DNA of 64,000 bases from G963665495 sp963667575 (lineage in GTDB: Bacteria; Desulfobacterota; Desulfovibrionia; Desulfovibrionales; Desulfovibrionaceae). The DNA is taken from contig CAXXHY010000015.1 in NCBI GenBank assembly GCA_963667575.2, positions 186,001 through 250,000 on the forward strand. Reading direction: 5' to 3'. Positions 54,226-62,731 of the stretch are shown here, piece by piece. The translations under genes and the position numbers were made by a program. Under the pieces are notes generated by a model that saw only the letters and a list, made by a program, of their open reading frames with translations, searched no databases and was not told where the DNA came from. How positions within the stretch are numbered: the first letter of the stretch is position 1; every line of letters begins with the position of its first letter.

Positions 54226-56544
54226 TCAATTCCTGTTTTTCAGCGCTGTTATGATTTCGTTTATTTCCACAGCCAGTTTTCCAAGCGCATCGGCCGCGGC
54301 CACAGCCTGCCCCATTTCCTCCATGGTCCTGTTGGCGATTTCGCCGACCGATTCCACGGAGCCGCGCATCTCTTCCGCGGATGCGGACTGCTCTTCGGAG
54401 GCGGAAGCAATGCTCTGCACCTGTCTGGCGTTTTCAATGGCCAGGTCAACTATTTCATTGAGCTTGCCTCCGGACAAATTGGCTTTTTCCGTTGCCAGGT
54501 CAACGGCTTCCGCAGCACTGTCCACATTTCCCATGATGAGTCTGGCGGCATCCTGAATAGACTGAATGCTGTCCCCCACATCTTTTGTAGCACTCATGGT
54601 CTTTTCCGCAAGTTTGCGAACTTCGTCGGCGACCACGGCAAATCCGCGGCCTGCCTCGCCTGCGCGAGCCGCCTCGATGGCCGCGTTGAGCGCCAGCAGA
54701 TTGGTCTGGTCGGCTATGTCGTTGATCACATTGATCACCTGGCCAATGGCTTCAGCCTGCGAACCGAGCTTGACCATGCTGTTCTTGAGATCGGCTGTCA
54801 TCTCGCTCACTTTTGCGATGGCACCAACAGCTTCATTGACAATGGAGGCGCCCTCCTCGGCCCGAATTTTGGAATCCTGCGAACTCTCCGCCGCCTGGCT
54901 GGCGCTTTGCGCCACTTCCAGAACAGCCTGATTCATTTCCTGCATGGCGTTGATGGTTTCATCCAGGCGTTCCTTCTGTTCCAGTGCCCCCCGATTCACC
55001 TCGTTGAACCGATCATTGAGCGTGTGCGCCGTAGTCTCCATCTTTTCAGAAACATTCTTGGACTTGCCCACAACTTCGTTCATGGTCTCCAGGAGGTTGT
55101 TCAGCGAAGCCACATGCCCCTGCACGCGGGCCACAGCCTGCTCGGCCTTTTCCGCATTTTCCGAGGCTTCCATCTGCTTTTCCCTGGTCAGTTCCATTTC
55201 GTCCTTGAGGTGCAACACCATCGCCTCGATGGAAAGCTTGAGATCCTTGAGTTCTCCAATGAAACGCCCGTCAATGTCCGTCTTGAGATCCCCCTGTGCC
55301 ACCTTTTTGGAATAATTCACGATAGTCTGCAAAGGAATATTCAGATCACGGCGCAGCATGAACAGCACGATTGTTGTCACAATCAAAGCCACCAGAATGA
55401 TGATGCCGGTGGTTTTAAGCAGCAGCCAGTTCATGGAATTTTCAAAGGCGATTCTCTCCTGAACAATGCTTTCCTCGATTTCATCCACATACTCGCCCAG
55501 GCCGATGACCCAGCCCCATGGCTTGAACAGTTTGGCATAGGCGAGTTTCGGATACATTTGTCCGGACTGGCCTCCTGGTTTGCTCCACTGGTACCCGACA
55601 ATACCGTCCTGATCCGGACTTTTCTGGATGGCCTCCACCAGGGCCTTGGTAAAATTTTCCTTTCCGCTCAAGGGAACAGCAGCGTTTTTCACTCCGGACT
55701 GCATAAAAGTGGCGGATTCGTACTGTTTCCCCTGCATGGTCTTTCCGTTCATCTCCGGAACAATGGGGTGCATGATCATGCTCGGGTACGGAAGCGCAGC
55801 ACTCTGGATCCAGAAATAATTGCCATTGATCCGCAGTTTTTCGACCTGCTTCATGGCCTGCGCTTTCATGGCTCCCTCAATATCCTCGAGCCAGGCCCCT
55901 GTTCCGAGAATCCATCCCAGTTCCGGCAGCAGTTTGACATAGGAAATCTTCAGCTTGGGTTCCTGCTCGCCGGGCTTGGTCCACATATAACCGACCATGC
56001 CTGAACCGTCGGCCTTGCAGACCTTGACCATCTCGTTAAACAGATACACCCCCTGAGGGTCCTTGAAATCCGACAGACTTTTTCCGTTCAAGGCGGGATT
56101 GATGGGATGCATGACCATGACCGGAGTCATATCGTTGATCCAGATATAATTGCCGCCATCGTACCTGGCCATGCGTACGAGTTCCTTCAACGCGCCTTCG
56201 AGTTCGTCTTTTGGTAATTTATCGTGGTTCTCCTTATAAAAGGTTTCCACCTGGCTGAAAACGGCATCCAGCACTTTTTTCAATTCTTCGGACTTGATCC
56301 GCTTGAGCTTCTCGATGTCCTGAGATTCTTTGTAGAACATATCGACAATATTATACGCAATCCCGACAAGGTCCCGCAGTTTTTCCTTTTCTTCCTTGTA
56401 CATCTGCGCTTCACGCTTTTCAGACTGCTGCTCGGAAAATGAATCGAGGCTGAAGTAAAAAGTACTGAAACTCACTGCGCTTACCAAGATAAAAATACCA
56501 ATCAGCGTTGCAACAATCCGAAACTGAATACTGCTTATCTTCAC
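54226..56544 (-). CDS. Methyl-accepting chemotaxis protein with double Cache sensor
   Basis: 772 residues. Helix 1 (about 8-28) is followed by two consecutive Cache_2-type units (NYIWINDMTPVMVMHPINPALNGK and GNYFWIQSAALPYPSMIMHPIVPEMNGK), which are internal repeats of each other. Helix 2 (about 375-395) leads to HAMP and a long methylation/signalling domain with the highly conserved hairpin DIADQTNLLALNAAIEAARAGEAGRGFAVVADEV. The receptor senses small ligands in the periplasm and signals to CheA. It is transcribed from a good promoter divergent to the HTH gene. Confidence 0.93.
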   Translation of the reverse strand: MKISSIQFRIVATLIGIFILVSAVSFSTFYFSLDSFSEQQSEKREAQMYKEEKEKLRDLVGIAYNIVDMFYKESQDIEKLKRIKSEELKKVLDAVFSQVETFYKENHDKLPKDELEGALKELVRMARYDGGNYIWINDMTPVMVMHPINPALNGKSLSDFKDPQGVYLFNEMVKVCKADGSGMVGYMWTKPGEQEPKLKISYVKLLPELGWILGTGAWLEDIEGAMKAQAMKQVEKLRINGNYFWIQSAALPYPSMIMHPIVPEMNGKTMQGKQYESATFMQSGVKNAAVPLSGKENFTKALVEAIQKSPDQDGIVGYQWSKPGGQSGQMYPKLAYAKLFKPWGWVIGLGEYVDEIEESIVQERIAFENSMNWLLLKTTGIIILVALIVTTIVLFMLRRDLNIPLQTIVNYSKKVAQGDLKTDIDGRFIGELKDLKLSIEAMVLHLKDEMELTREKQMEASENAEKAEQAVARVQGHVASLNNLLETMNEVVGKSKNVSEKMETTAHTLNDRFNEVNRGALEQKERLDETINAMQEMNQAVLEVAQSASQAAESSQDSKIRAEEGASIVNEAVGAIAKVSEMTADLKNSMVKLGSQAEAIGQVINVINDIADQTNLLALNAAIEAARAGEAGRGFAVVADEVRKLAEKTMSATKDVGDSIQSIQDAARLIMGNVDSAAEAVDLATEKANLSGGKLNEIVDLAIENARQVQSIASASEEQSASAEEMRGSVESVGEIANRTMEEMGQAVAAADALGKLAVEINEIITALKNRN

Positions 56545-56609
56545 AGCGGAACCCCTTTGACGGCAAGGAATTGACGAACTAGGCCGGACAAAAAACCCGA
56601 GTATTGCAT

Positions 56610-56638
56610 AATATAGATGAACCAGAGGAATAGGTCAA
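56610..56638 (-). promoter_or_regulatory. Candidate sigma70 promoter of the chemoreceptor gene
   Basis: On the minus strand TTGACC and TATATT with a 17-bp spacer, about 65 bp before the start codon. Confidence 0.65.
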
Positions 56639-56783
56639 CGCATCAAGAAATAACAGTGCAAACTTCTCACAATCGCGAGCGGAACAGTAAGGCCCAGGCA
56701 ATGAAGAGCTGCCCCAAATCTCCGTATTTGGTATTGTCCTTCAGTTTTCAACATCTTCTTCTTGATCATTTTCAGCGAATTAT

Positions 56784-56812
56784 TTGTAAAAAAATTGCAA
56801 AGCTGGTATTAT
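56784..56812 (+). promoter_or_regulatory. Candidate sigma70 promoter of the HTH gene
   Basis: TTGTAA and TATTAT with a 17-bp spacer, about 70 bp before the ATG at 56884. Confidence 0.65.
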
Positions 56813-56883
56813 CCTGGTAAATTTTTTTGCAAGTCAATGCAGGGAGTTGCCCACAATCAATTAAAGACAACGAGGATAGCGTG

Positions 56884-57444
56884 ATGACAGATCAAGACAC
56901 CTGCTCCTTAATCGATGCCAGGGAAATTCTGGGAGTAAGTGAAAAAACCATGCGCAACTACTGCAAAGCAAACAAGATTCCTTTTTTCAAGGAACGCAAT
57001 ATACGTGGGGTGATGGAATACCGTTTCCGGCGTGAAGATCTGATGTTTTTTTTACGCCAGCGTTCGACTGGAAAAAAATCCGCGACTGCTGACATTTCTT
57101 TTCCGGCAGAAGTACCAGAAAAAAACTCCCAGGTATTACAAGAAAATCTGCAAACCCTGGAAAAAGAAGTTGAGAGGAAAAAACAACGAGTGGGAACTGA
57201 TTCGGAAATATTGCAAAGCAAGCTTTCCGGTATGCCTGCCGACGTGCAGGATCGGGATTTCCAGGTTGTCCTCCTGACGCAACTCATTCAGGAAAACAGC
57301 TTCCTCAAAGAACTTCTTCTGGAAAAAGAGAAACAGCTCAGAGCAAAAGACAGCCAGCTCGAACGCTCGCTCGACAAAATCGACCATCTCAGCGAAACCC
57401 TGGCAGACATAGCCCGCCAAAGTCTGAGTAAAAAGATTCCCTGA
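56884..57444 (+). CDS. MerR/excisionase-type HTH protein with coiled coil
   Basis: 186 residues from ATG 56884, which follows CGAGGATAGCG. The N-terminal ~65 residues are a MerR- or Xis-like winged helix (SLIDAREILGVSEKTMRNYCKANKIPFFKERN; YRFRREDLMFFLRQR). The remainder is charged with heptad-like patterning, above all the last third (LKELLLEKEKQLRAKDSQLERSLDKIDHLSETLADIARQSL), so a long coiled coil. It is probably a DNA-binding protein that oligomerises. It is followed by a separate promoter and a tiny coiled-coil protein. Target unknown. Confidence 0.8.
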   Translation: MTDQDTCSLIDAREILGVSEKTMRNYCKANKIPFFKERNIRGVMEYRFRREDLMFFLRQRSTGKKSATADISFPAEVPEKNSQVLQENLQTLEKEVERKKQRVGTDSEILQSKLSGMPADVQDRDFQVVLLTQLIQENSFLKELLLEKEKQLRAKDSQLERSLDKIDHLSETLADIARQSLSKKIP

Positions 57445-57460
57445 AAAATCCTGATTGCCG

Positions 57461-57489
57461 TTGACACTAACCATTTAGTTAGATAAAGT
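57461..57489 (+). promoter_or_regulatory. Promoter with an inverted repeat in its spacer
   Basis: TTGACA and TAAAGT with a 17-bp spacer. The spacer contains the inverted repeat CTAAC-N6-GTTAG (57467-57482), in an ideal position for a repressor or MerR-type activator. It lies directly between the HTH gene and the tiny coiled-coil gene. Confidence 0.6.
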
Positions 57490-57544
57490 CTAGATAAATT
57501 TTATAGTGGATTTTCTCTTTATTTACTTTATGGCGGGGTTTGTT

Positions 57545-57727
57545 ATGTACGATATTTCTCATTTACTGGACAAACATCGTAAGGAAATGGTTGAACTCCA
57601 AAACGAACAAAAAAAAACGCAGCGTGTGCGTGAACAGAAACTGCAGGAATTGAACAGACTTGCAGAAGAGGCCCTGCGACTCAATACGCAGATCTCGCAG
57701 GCCGAAATCGACAGTATGGTCGTTTGA
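57545..57727 (+). CDS. Tiny coiled-coil protein
   Basis: 60 residues from the ATG at 57545, preceded by GGCGGGG. Almost the whole protein is a charged amphipathic helix (HRKEMVELQNEQKKTQRVRE, LQELNRLAEEALRLNTQI). A GTG at 57506 would add 13 mostly hydrophobic residues, including MAGFV, and cannot be excluded. No family is recognised. It lies downstream of the HTH coiled-coil gene behind its own promoter and ends before a strong terminator. Confidence 0.65.
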   Translation: MYDISHLLDKHRKEMVELQNEQKKTQRVREQKLQELNRLAEEALRLNTQISQAEIDSMVV

Positions 57728-57843
57728 CCATTCTGCCTTCTTTGCAGCTTTGCACCACTCTGGAAACGCCCCCGATCAATCCAGACGGGGATGATTTTTT
57801 CGCCGCGTGTTCCTGGAAATCAATCTGTGCACAATGAAAATTG

Positions 57844-57880
57844 AAAACCGGGTCGGAACATCCTTCCGACCCGGTTTTTT
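57844..57880. terminator. Bidirectional terminator between convergent genes
   Basis: A 13-bp perfect stem (AACCGGGTCGGAA / TTCCGACCCGGTT) with A-run on the left and T-run on the right, serving the tiny coiled-coil gene (plus) and the membrane-protein gene (minus). Confidence 0.92.
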
Positions 57881-57912
57881 CTTTGCTGAATGTACGTAAG
57901 GATGCAGGACCG

Positions 57913-58854
57913 TTAATGGGACGAACCGCTATCCGCTTGCTTTTTTTCCAGTGAAGCCAGAGAGCGGGCGATCTGTTCCAACACCGGACGCAGGCTCGCA
58001 GCCATGGCCTGGCCGGTTTTTTCACTTGCACGCAGCAATGAATCCGAACCATTGCCATTACCGCCATTGGCCTTGGCCATATGAATAAGAGCCCTTTCCT
58101 GCTGTGAGATACTTTCGAGCATGGCGCTGGAGACTCCGCCGGGGGTCAGCGTCATGTCCCCTTTTTGCGTCAAAAACAATTCCTGCATGATTTCGCGAAA
58201 AACCGCACTATACTCGGCCAGTGTCACGGCCCGTTCTTCCATGGCGCTCATTTTGAAGCGGCTGTTCAGCATTTCCGCCAGTTTTTCCACCCTATCCCGG
58301 GTTCGCGCAATAAGATGTTTGGCGATAAAAAGCTGAACCACGGAAAGCACCATGCCGGCGATAAACACGACCATTCCGTTGGCAAGATACAGCAGGCATT
58401 GTTTTATGCTGGACATGATACTGTCCGAGGAGCTGATATCGAAAACAGCTAGCCCCAGAACCAGCTGGGCTACGATTCCGCAAAAACCGATGATGAACAG
58501 AAGCCCCGGTGCGAACAGCCACCAGCGTTCGTTGATATGTTCCGTCATGACCCGTGAGCTGTTGAAAAAATCTCTGGCGTCGTAGGTAGTTCGTCTGTTT
58601 TTTTCCAGGTCCAATATGAACGTATTCGCATAGCGTTCCCAATAAGGGCGCAACAAACGGTTCTTCTGCATCAATTCTTCGGTGAATTTCTTGCGCGCAC
58701 GACGCAGCGTCAAACGAATCAGACCTGTCCGCCCCCAATAATACCCGACAAAAACAATGAAGAGCAGAACAACGGCAGCCAGCAAATACAATGTAAGGTA
58801 TTGTCCGCCGTACGAAATAAACTTTTCAATCTGGGGAGTCAGAAATTCTTTCAT
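57913..58854 (-). CDS. MotA/TolQ/ExbB-superfamily-like (ZorA-like) membrane protein
   Basis: 313 residues. Three hydrophobic helices at about 18-42, 112-132 and 150-178. Between helices 1 and 2 is a charged cytoplasmic segment with RPYWERYANTFI and RRTTYDARDFFNSSRV, followed by WWLFAPGLLFIIGFCGIVAQLVLGL. Order, spacing and this PGLL-helix resemble the A subunit of MotAB/TolQR/ZorAB channels, closest in feel to ZorA, though the GT(F) of the usual PGLLTGLGILGTF is replaced. A Gly/Asn-rich stretch (NGGNGNGSD) and a C-terminal helix follow helix 3. No B subunit (peptidoglycan-binding partner) is adjacent. Assignment is by pattern and not certain. Confidence 0.55.
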   Translation of the reverse strand: MKEFLTPQIEKFISYGGQYLTLYLLAAVVLLFIVFVGYYWGRTGLIRLTLRRARKKFTEELMQKNRLLRPYWERYANTFILDLEKNRRTTYDARDFFNSSRVMTEHINERWWLFAPGLLFIIGFCGIVAQLVLGLAVFDISSSDSIMSSIKQCLLYLANGMVVFIAGMVLSVVQLFIAKHLIARTRDRVEKLAEMLNSRFKMSAMEERAVTLAEYSAVFREIMQELFLTQKGDMTLTPGGVSSAMLESISQQERALIHMAKANGGNGNGSDSLLRASEKTGQAMAASLRPVLEQIARSLASLEKKQADSGSSH

Positions 58855-59209
58855 GCCTTCACACCCTGCTGTAAAGTATCCCGTGCGAGTGTTTTTGGGA
58901 AAAACACTCCAGATGCGACGATAGTTCGCGCATCTTCCCCCTCACCTATACTGGGGACATCCGGACATCTGGCAGCCCCAGTTCTTGCCATTGTCTGGCA
59001 AAACCAAATTTACAGGAAGAAACGTATCTGGCCTTATCTTCCTTCTACATAAAACCTATCTTTTTCTTTACCAGGAAACAACAGTAGTTACAATTAAATT
59101 TAGGAGTTGCACTCCACGGCCGCTAATCAGGCCCGTATACCAATTGACTTTAAAAATACCTCCTGGCTATTATGACCTGCTTTCAGCGATTATGAAAAGG
59201 AGCCTTACC
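58855..59209. other. Divergent region between the ZorA-like gene and serS, with inverted repeats
   Basis: A 10-bp perfect inverted repeat (GAGTGTTTTT-GGG-AAAAACACTC, 58887-58909) lies just before the minus-strand gene, and a TTGCCA-N5-TGGCAA palindrome at 58985-59001 further right. Both look like regulator sites or hairpins; neither matches a named element I can confirm. The serS promoter is annotated separately. Confidence 0.6.
59144..59173 (+). promoter_or_regulatory. Candidate sigma70 promoter of serS
   Basis: TTGACT and TATTAT with an 18-bp spacer, about 37 bp before the serS start codon. Confidence 0.65.
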
Positions 59210-60487
59210 ATGCTCGATTTGAAATTATTGCAACGCTCGCCTGAAATTGTCCAGGCTGCCCTGGAGAAACGCGGGTCTTCCATTGATTTGTCCGTGTTCA
59301 GCGAACTCGATGGACAACGTCGCGCTTTGCTCACCGAAGTGGAAACACTCAAAAGCGAACGCAACAAAGCCTCTGCCGAAGTTGCAAAACGCAAACGCGC
59401 CGGAGAAGACGCTTCCGATGTTTTGGAAGGCCTTTCCGGAATGTCTGAAAAAATAAAAGAACTTGATCAGCAGGCAGCTGAACTTACCGAAAAAGTGAAT
59501 GAATGGCTGCTGACACTTCCCAATATTCCGCACGAAAGCGTGCCGGTCGGGGCGGATGAAAAGGACAATCCTGTTTTCTCCGTCTGGGGTGAAAAACCCC
59601 AGTTCGATTTCGAACCCAAGGAGCATTTCGAAATAGGCCAGGCTCTCGGAGGTCTGGACTTCGAACGTGCCGCCAAACTCAGCGGCGCGCGCTTTGCCGT
59701 ACTCTGGGACTGGGCCGCCAAACTGGAACGCGCACTCGCCGCTTTCATGCTCGATGTCCATACGCGCGAACATGGCTATACCGAAGTCATGACTCCGGTC
59801 ATCGTTACGCGCGAGACCATGACGGGCACAGGACAACTGCCGAAATTCGAAGAGGATCTCTTCAAACTCGTGGGACGCGAACAGTACCTCATTCCCACTG
59901 CCGAGGTACCTGTCACCAATCTGCACAGGGAAGAAACCCTGACCGAAGATCAACTGCCCTTGACATACGCGGCCTTCACGCCCTGCTTTCGCTCCGAGGC
60001 CGGCAGCTACGGCAAGGATACCAAAGGTTTGATACGCCAGCACCAGTTCAACAAGGTGGAGCTGGTCCGCATCGCCCATCCCGACCATTCCTATGAAGAT
60101 CTCGAGCTTCTTCGTTCGCATGCGGAAAACATTCTGCGCAAGCTCGACCTGCATTATCGTGTGGTCACCCTCTGCACCGGAGACATGGGATTTGGCGCAA
60201 CCAAAACCTACGACCTGGAAGTCTGGCTGCCCGGACAAAATACCTACCGCGAAATTTCTTCCTGCTCCAACTGCGAAGATTTCCAGGCCAGACGCATGAG
60301 TATTCGCTACAAACCCAATCAGGGAAAAAAGGCGCAGCTCGTTCATACGCTCAACGGTTCGGGACTTGCCGTGGGACGAACCATGGTGGCCGTACTCGAA
60401 AACTACCAGGATGCGGACGGCAGCGTACGCATTCCCAAAGCGCTGCAGCCGTATATGGGCGGACTCGAACGCATCAGCCCCAAATAA
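59210..60487 (+). CDS. serS: Seryl-tRNA synthetase
   Basis: 425 residues from ATG 59210 with AAAAGGAG in front. The N-terminal long coiled-coil arm (about 25-110) is followed by the class II core: motif 2 in FTPCFRSEAGSYGKDTKGLIRQHQFNKVELV and motif 3 in NGSGLAVGRTMVAVLENYQ. It charges tRNA(Ser) and tRNA(Sec). It stands alone and converges on lpxI. Confidence 0.96.
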   Translation: MLDLKLLQRSPEIVQAALEKRGSSIDLSVFSELDGQRRALLTEVETLKSERNKASAEVAKRKRAGEDASDVLEGLSGMSEKIKELDQQAAELTEKVNEWLLTLPNIPHESVPVGADEKDNPVFSVWGEKPQFDFEPKEHFEIGQALGGLDFERAAKLSGARFAVLWDWAAKLERALAAFMLDVHTREHGYTEVMTPVIVTRETMTGTGQLPKFEEDLFKLVGREQYLIPTAEVPVTNLHREETLTEDQLPLTYAAFTPCFRSEAGSYGKDTKGLIRQHQFNKVELVRIAHPDHSYEDLELLRSHAENILRKLDLHYRVVTLCTGDMGFGATKTYDLEVWLPGQNTYREISSCSNCEDFQARRMSIRYKPNQGKKAQLVHTLNGSGLAVGRTMVAVLENYQDADGSVRIPKALQPYMGGLERISPK

Positions 60488-60514
60488 CCGTCGTACCCGT
60501 ACCCATAAAAAACA

Positions 60515-60549
60515 AACGACCGGGATGTCCCAGGGGCATTCCGGTCGTT
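60515..60549. terminator. Terminator between convergent serS and lpxI
   Basis: AACGACCGG(G)AT / AT(T)CCGGTCGTT stem with small mismatches. Minus-strand exit is followed by a strong T-run, so it best terminates the lpxI operon. Confidence 0.75.
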
Positions 60550-60574
60550 CTGATTGAAATCCAATTTTTCAGCG

Positions 60575-61414
60575 CTACAAATCCTGCTCCGGATCGTTGA
60601 GCCCCACAATGCAGATGTCGTGTTTGTCTGCCAGGCGCAGACTTTCATCCAGATCGAAAAACAGGGACTTTCCCGCTTCATAGCCGAGACAGGTGGCTTT
60701 GCTCGCGATCATGGTCTGGATGGTACGTTGTCCGAGTGCAGGCAGGTCGATGCGTTCATCCTGCCCGGGTTTGACCGTTTTGACGATCACGGCACCGCCT
60801 CCAGCCAATTCGCCGCCCCTGAGTATGGCCGCATCCGATCCTTCGATGGCTTCCACGGCTGTCACAACGCCACGCTTCAGCACAATGCACTGACCGATGT
60901 CCAGCGCGCCCACGGTCTTGCCGATCTTCCAACCGAACCTAAGGTCGTCGATCTCTTCATTGCTGGGCTTGCGCAGGCTGATCACACCGGCTGGAGCACG
61001 CAGGTCGGGTACCAGGTCCGCAGCCTGGACCACATGCAACCCTTCTTTTTCAAACTCAGCCACCACAATGCTCAAGAGCGCATTGTCGCCTTTGGCCAGA
61101 GCGGAAAGCAACAGACGCGCCGCGCGCCAGTCCGGACGCAGGGAAAGGGCCCGTGGTTTGTTGATTCCACCGGCAAAACAAAGAGCATCTACCTTATTTT
61201 TCTTGAAAAAATTGATGGCTTTGTTCAATTGGCCAAGCCGGATCTGACACCATGCCTGAACTTCCGCAGCCAGATTCGGATCCGTGTAGCCCTTGAACCC
61301 TATGGCAGCCACGCGGCCGCCGGCATCCCGTACGGAGCGTGCCACCAGAAACGGAAATTGCCCTTGCCCTGCAATTATCCCTACGGATGTTCCAGAGGTC
61401 AAAGGCAACTTCAT
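60575..61414 (-). CDS. lpxI: UDP-2,3-diacylglucosamine diphosphatase LpxI
   Basis: 279 residues. The LpxI signatures are visible: GIIAGQGQFPFLVARSVRDAGG, FCFAGGINKPRALSL-like LCFAGGINKP, GDNALLSIVVAEFEKEG, and IGQCIVLKRGVVTAVEAIEGSDAAI. LpxI is the LpxH replacement used by many alpha- and deltaproteobacteria in lipid A synthesis. It is the last gene of an ompH-lpxD-fabZ-lpxA-lpxI operon, 30 bp after lpxA. Confidence 0.94.
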   Translation of the reverse strand: MKLPLTSGTSVGIIAGQGQFPFLVARSVRDAGGRVAAIGFKGYTDPNLAAEVQAWCQIRLGQLNKAINFFKKNKVDALCFAGGINKPRALSLRPDWRAARLLLSALAKGDNALLSIVVAEFEKEGLHVVQAADLVPDLRAPAGVISLRKPSNEEIDDLRFGWKIGKTVGALDIGQCIVLKRGVVTAVEAIEGSDAAILRGGELAGGGAVIVKTVKPGQDERIDLPALGQRTIQTMIASKATCLGYEAGKSLFFDLDESLRLADKHDICIVGLNDPEQDL

Positions 61415-61444
61415 ATGCTCAGAATAATTGAAAAATGAAAGGAA

Positions 61445-62263
61445 TCAGGAAAAGCCGTTTTCAATGTCATCAAGATTTTTGGGAGCGGGAAGAACACCAC
61501 GCTGACTTTGCGCGATGAATTCCAACATCCGGCTGATTTCCTTGATGTGTGAAAACTCCTCTGCAATTTCATCCAATGCTTCCTTGCGGGGGATCTCCGA
61601 ACGCCAGATGCGTTTATAGGCCGTACGCAGAGCCGTGCTCACTTCATGGGAAAGCCCATGGCGTCTCAACCCTATGGCATTGGGCCCCATCAAACGGGCG
61701 CGGCTTCCACTGGCGAGCATGTACGGAGGCAGGTCCATTCCCAGACCGCTCATGGCTCCCAGAAAAGCGCATTCGCCAATGCGAACGAACTGATGTACGC
61801 CGGACATGCCGCCGATAACGGCATCGTGGCCGATTTCGATATGGCCGGCAAGCATTGCGGCATTGGAAAGAATGACATTGTCACCCAGCTTGCAGTCGTG
61901 CGCCACATGGACATAGGCCATAAGCAGGCAGTTATCACCGATGCGGGTAATGCCGCCGCCTCCGGCCGTACCTCTGTGCAGAGTCACGTACTCGCGAATG
62001 GAGTTGTTGTTGCCTATGACGAGAAAGCTTTCCTCACCCTGAAACTTCAGATCCTGAGGTTTTCCTCCAACGGCCGCATAGGAGAAAACATGGTTATCAG
62101 AGCCCATAGTCGTATAGGGGAGAACCTGCGCATGGGAGGCAATACTGCACCGATCGCCGATGGTGACCTTGTCTTCGATGATAGCGTACGGTCCGACCTC
62201 GACGTCTGCCCCCAATACGGCATTAGGGTGGACAATGGCTGTGGGATGAATGGTAACAGACAC
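61445..62263 (-). CDS. lpxA: Acyl-ACP--UDP-N-acetylglucosamine O-acyltransferase LpxA
   Basis: 272 residues. N-terminal left-handed beta-helix with hexapeptide repeats (VEVGPYAIIEDKVTIGDRCSI), the YVTLHRGTAGGGGITRIGD loop, and the catalytic His in AYVHVAHDCKLGD. The C-terminal helical domain follows (LRRHGLSHEVSTALRTAYKRI). First step of lipid A synthesis. Three bases separate it from fabZ upstream. Confidence 0.96.
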   Translation of the reverse strand: MSVTIHPTAIVHPNAVLGADVEVGPYAIIEDKVTIGDRCSIASHAQVLPYTTMGSDNHVFSYAAVGGKPQDLKFQGEESFLVIGNNNSIREYVTLHRGTAGGGGITRIGDNCLLMAYVHVAHDCKLGDNVILSNAAMLAGHIEIGHDAVIGGMSGVHQFVRIGECAFLGAMSGLGMDLPPYMLASGSRARLMGPNAIGLRRHGLSHEVSTALRTAYKRIWRSEIPRKEALDEIAEEFSHIKEISRMLEFIAQSQRGVLPAPKNLDDIENGFS

Positions 62264-62266
62264 TGA

Positions 62267-62731
62267 TTAGATCTCGTTTTTATCTACTACGGCAGCAGTT
62301 AATGCGGCTTGTACTCTTACTACGCCATTGACTTCAGCCGTGCCCACCATCTTCCAGAGATTCAGCTTATTTTTGATCTCCGTACATTTGAGAATAAGCT
62401 GATCACCTGGAATGACAGGTGCGCGAAATTTGACTTTGTCTATTCCGGTAAACATGAAAAGTTTGCCGGCCATTTCTTCCTTGGCTGTTTCGGCGAGCAG
62501 CGTGGCTCCGGCCTGGGCCATGGCTTCCAGAATAAGAACCCCGGGCATAACGGGAAGGCCCGGAAAGTGGCCCTGAAAAAAAGGTTCGTTAAAAGTCACG
62601 TTCTTGAGCGCTTCGATGTATTCACCGCAGGTAATCTTCACGATACGGTCTATCAGTAAAAAGGGATAACGATGCGGAATACGCTCCATTATTCCCCGTA
62701 CGTCAATGCATACGGCATTCACTTCAGTCAT
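62267..62731 (-). CDS. fabZ: 3-hydroxyacyl-ACP dehydratase FabZ
   Basis: 154 residues from ATG 62731, with a good GGGAAAAGGAG just upstream; it begins MTEVNAVCIDVRGIM. The hot-dog catalytic motif is intact: His in QGHFPGLPVMPGVLILEAMAQ with the downstream Glu. FabZ dehydrates hydroxyacyl-ACPs and in this context balances fatty acid against lipid A synthesis. It overlaps lpxD by 8 bp. Confidence 0.95.
   Translation of the reverse strand: MTEVNAVCIDVRGIMERIPHRYPFLLIDRIVKITCGEYIEALKNVTFNEPFFQGHFPGLPVMPGVLILEAMAQAGATLLAETAKEEMAGKLFMFTGIDKVKFRAPVIPGDQLILKCTEIKNKLNLWKMVGTAEVNGVVRVQAALTAAVVDKNEI

Larger units (their letters stand above)
56545..56883. other. Divergent promoter region between chemoreceptor and HTH gene
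   Basis: About 340 bp containing one well-formed sigma70 promoter for each side (annotated separately). No other feature is seen. Confidence 0.7.

Noticed and set aside
54031..56004. 657-codon plus-strand frame across the chemoreceptor
   Set aside because: Antisense shadow of a conserved MCP with all signature motifs on the other strand.
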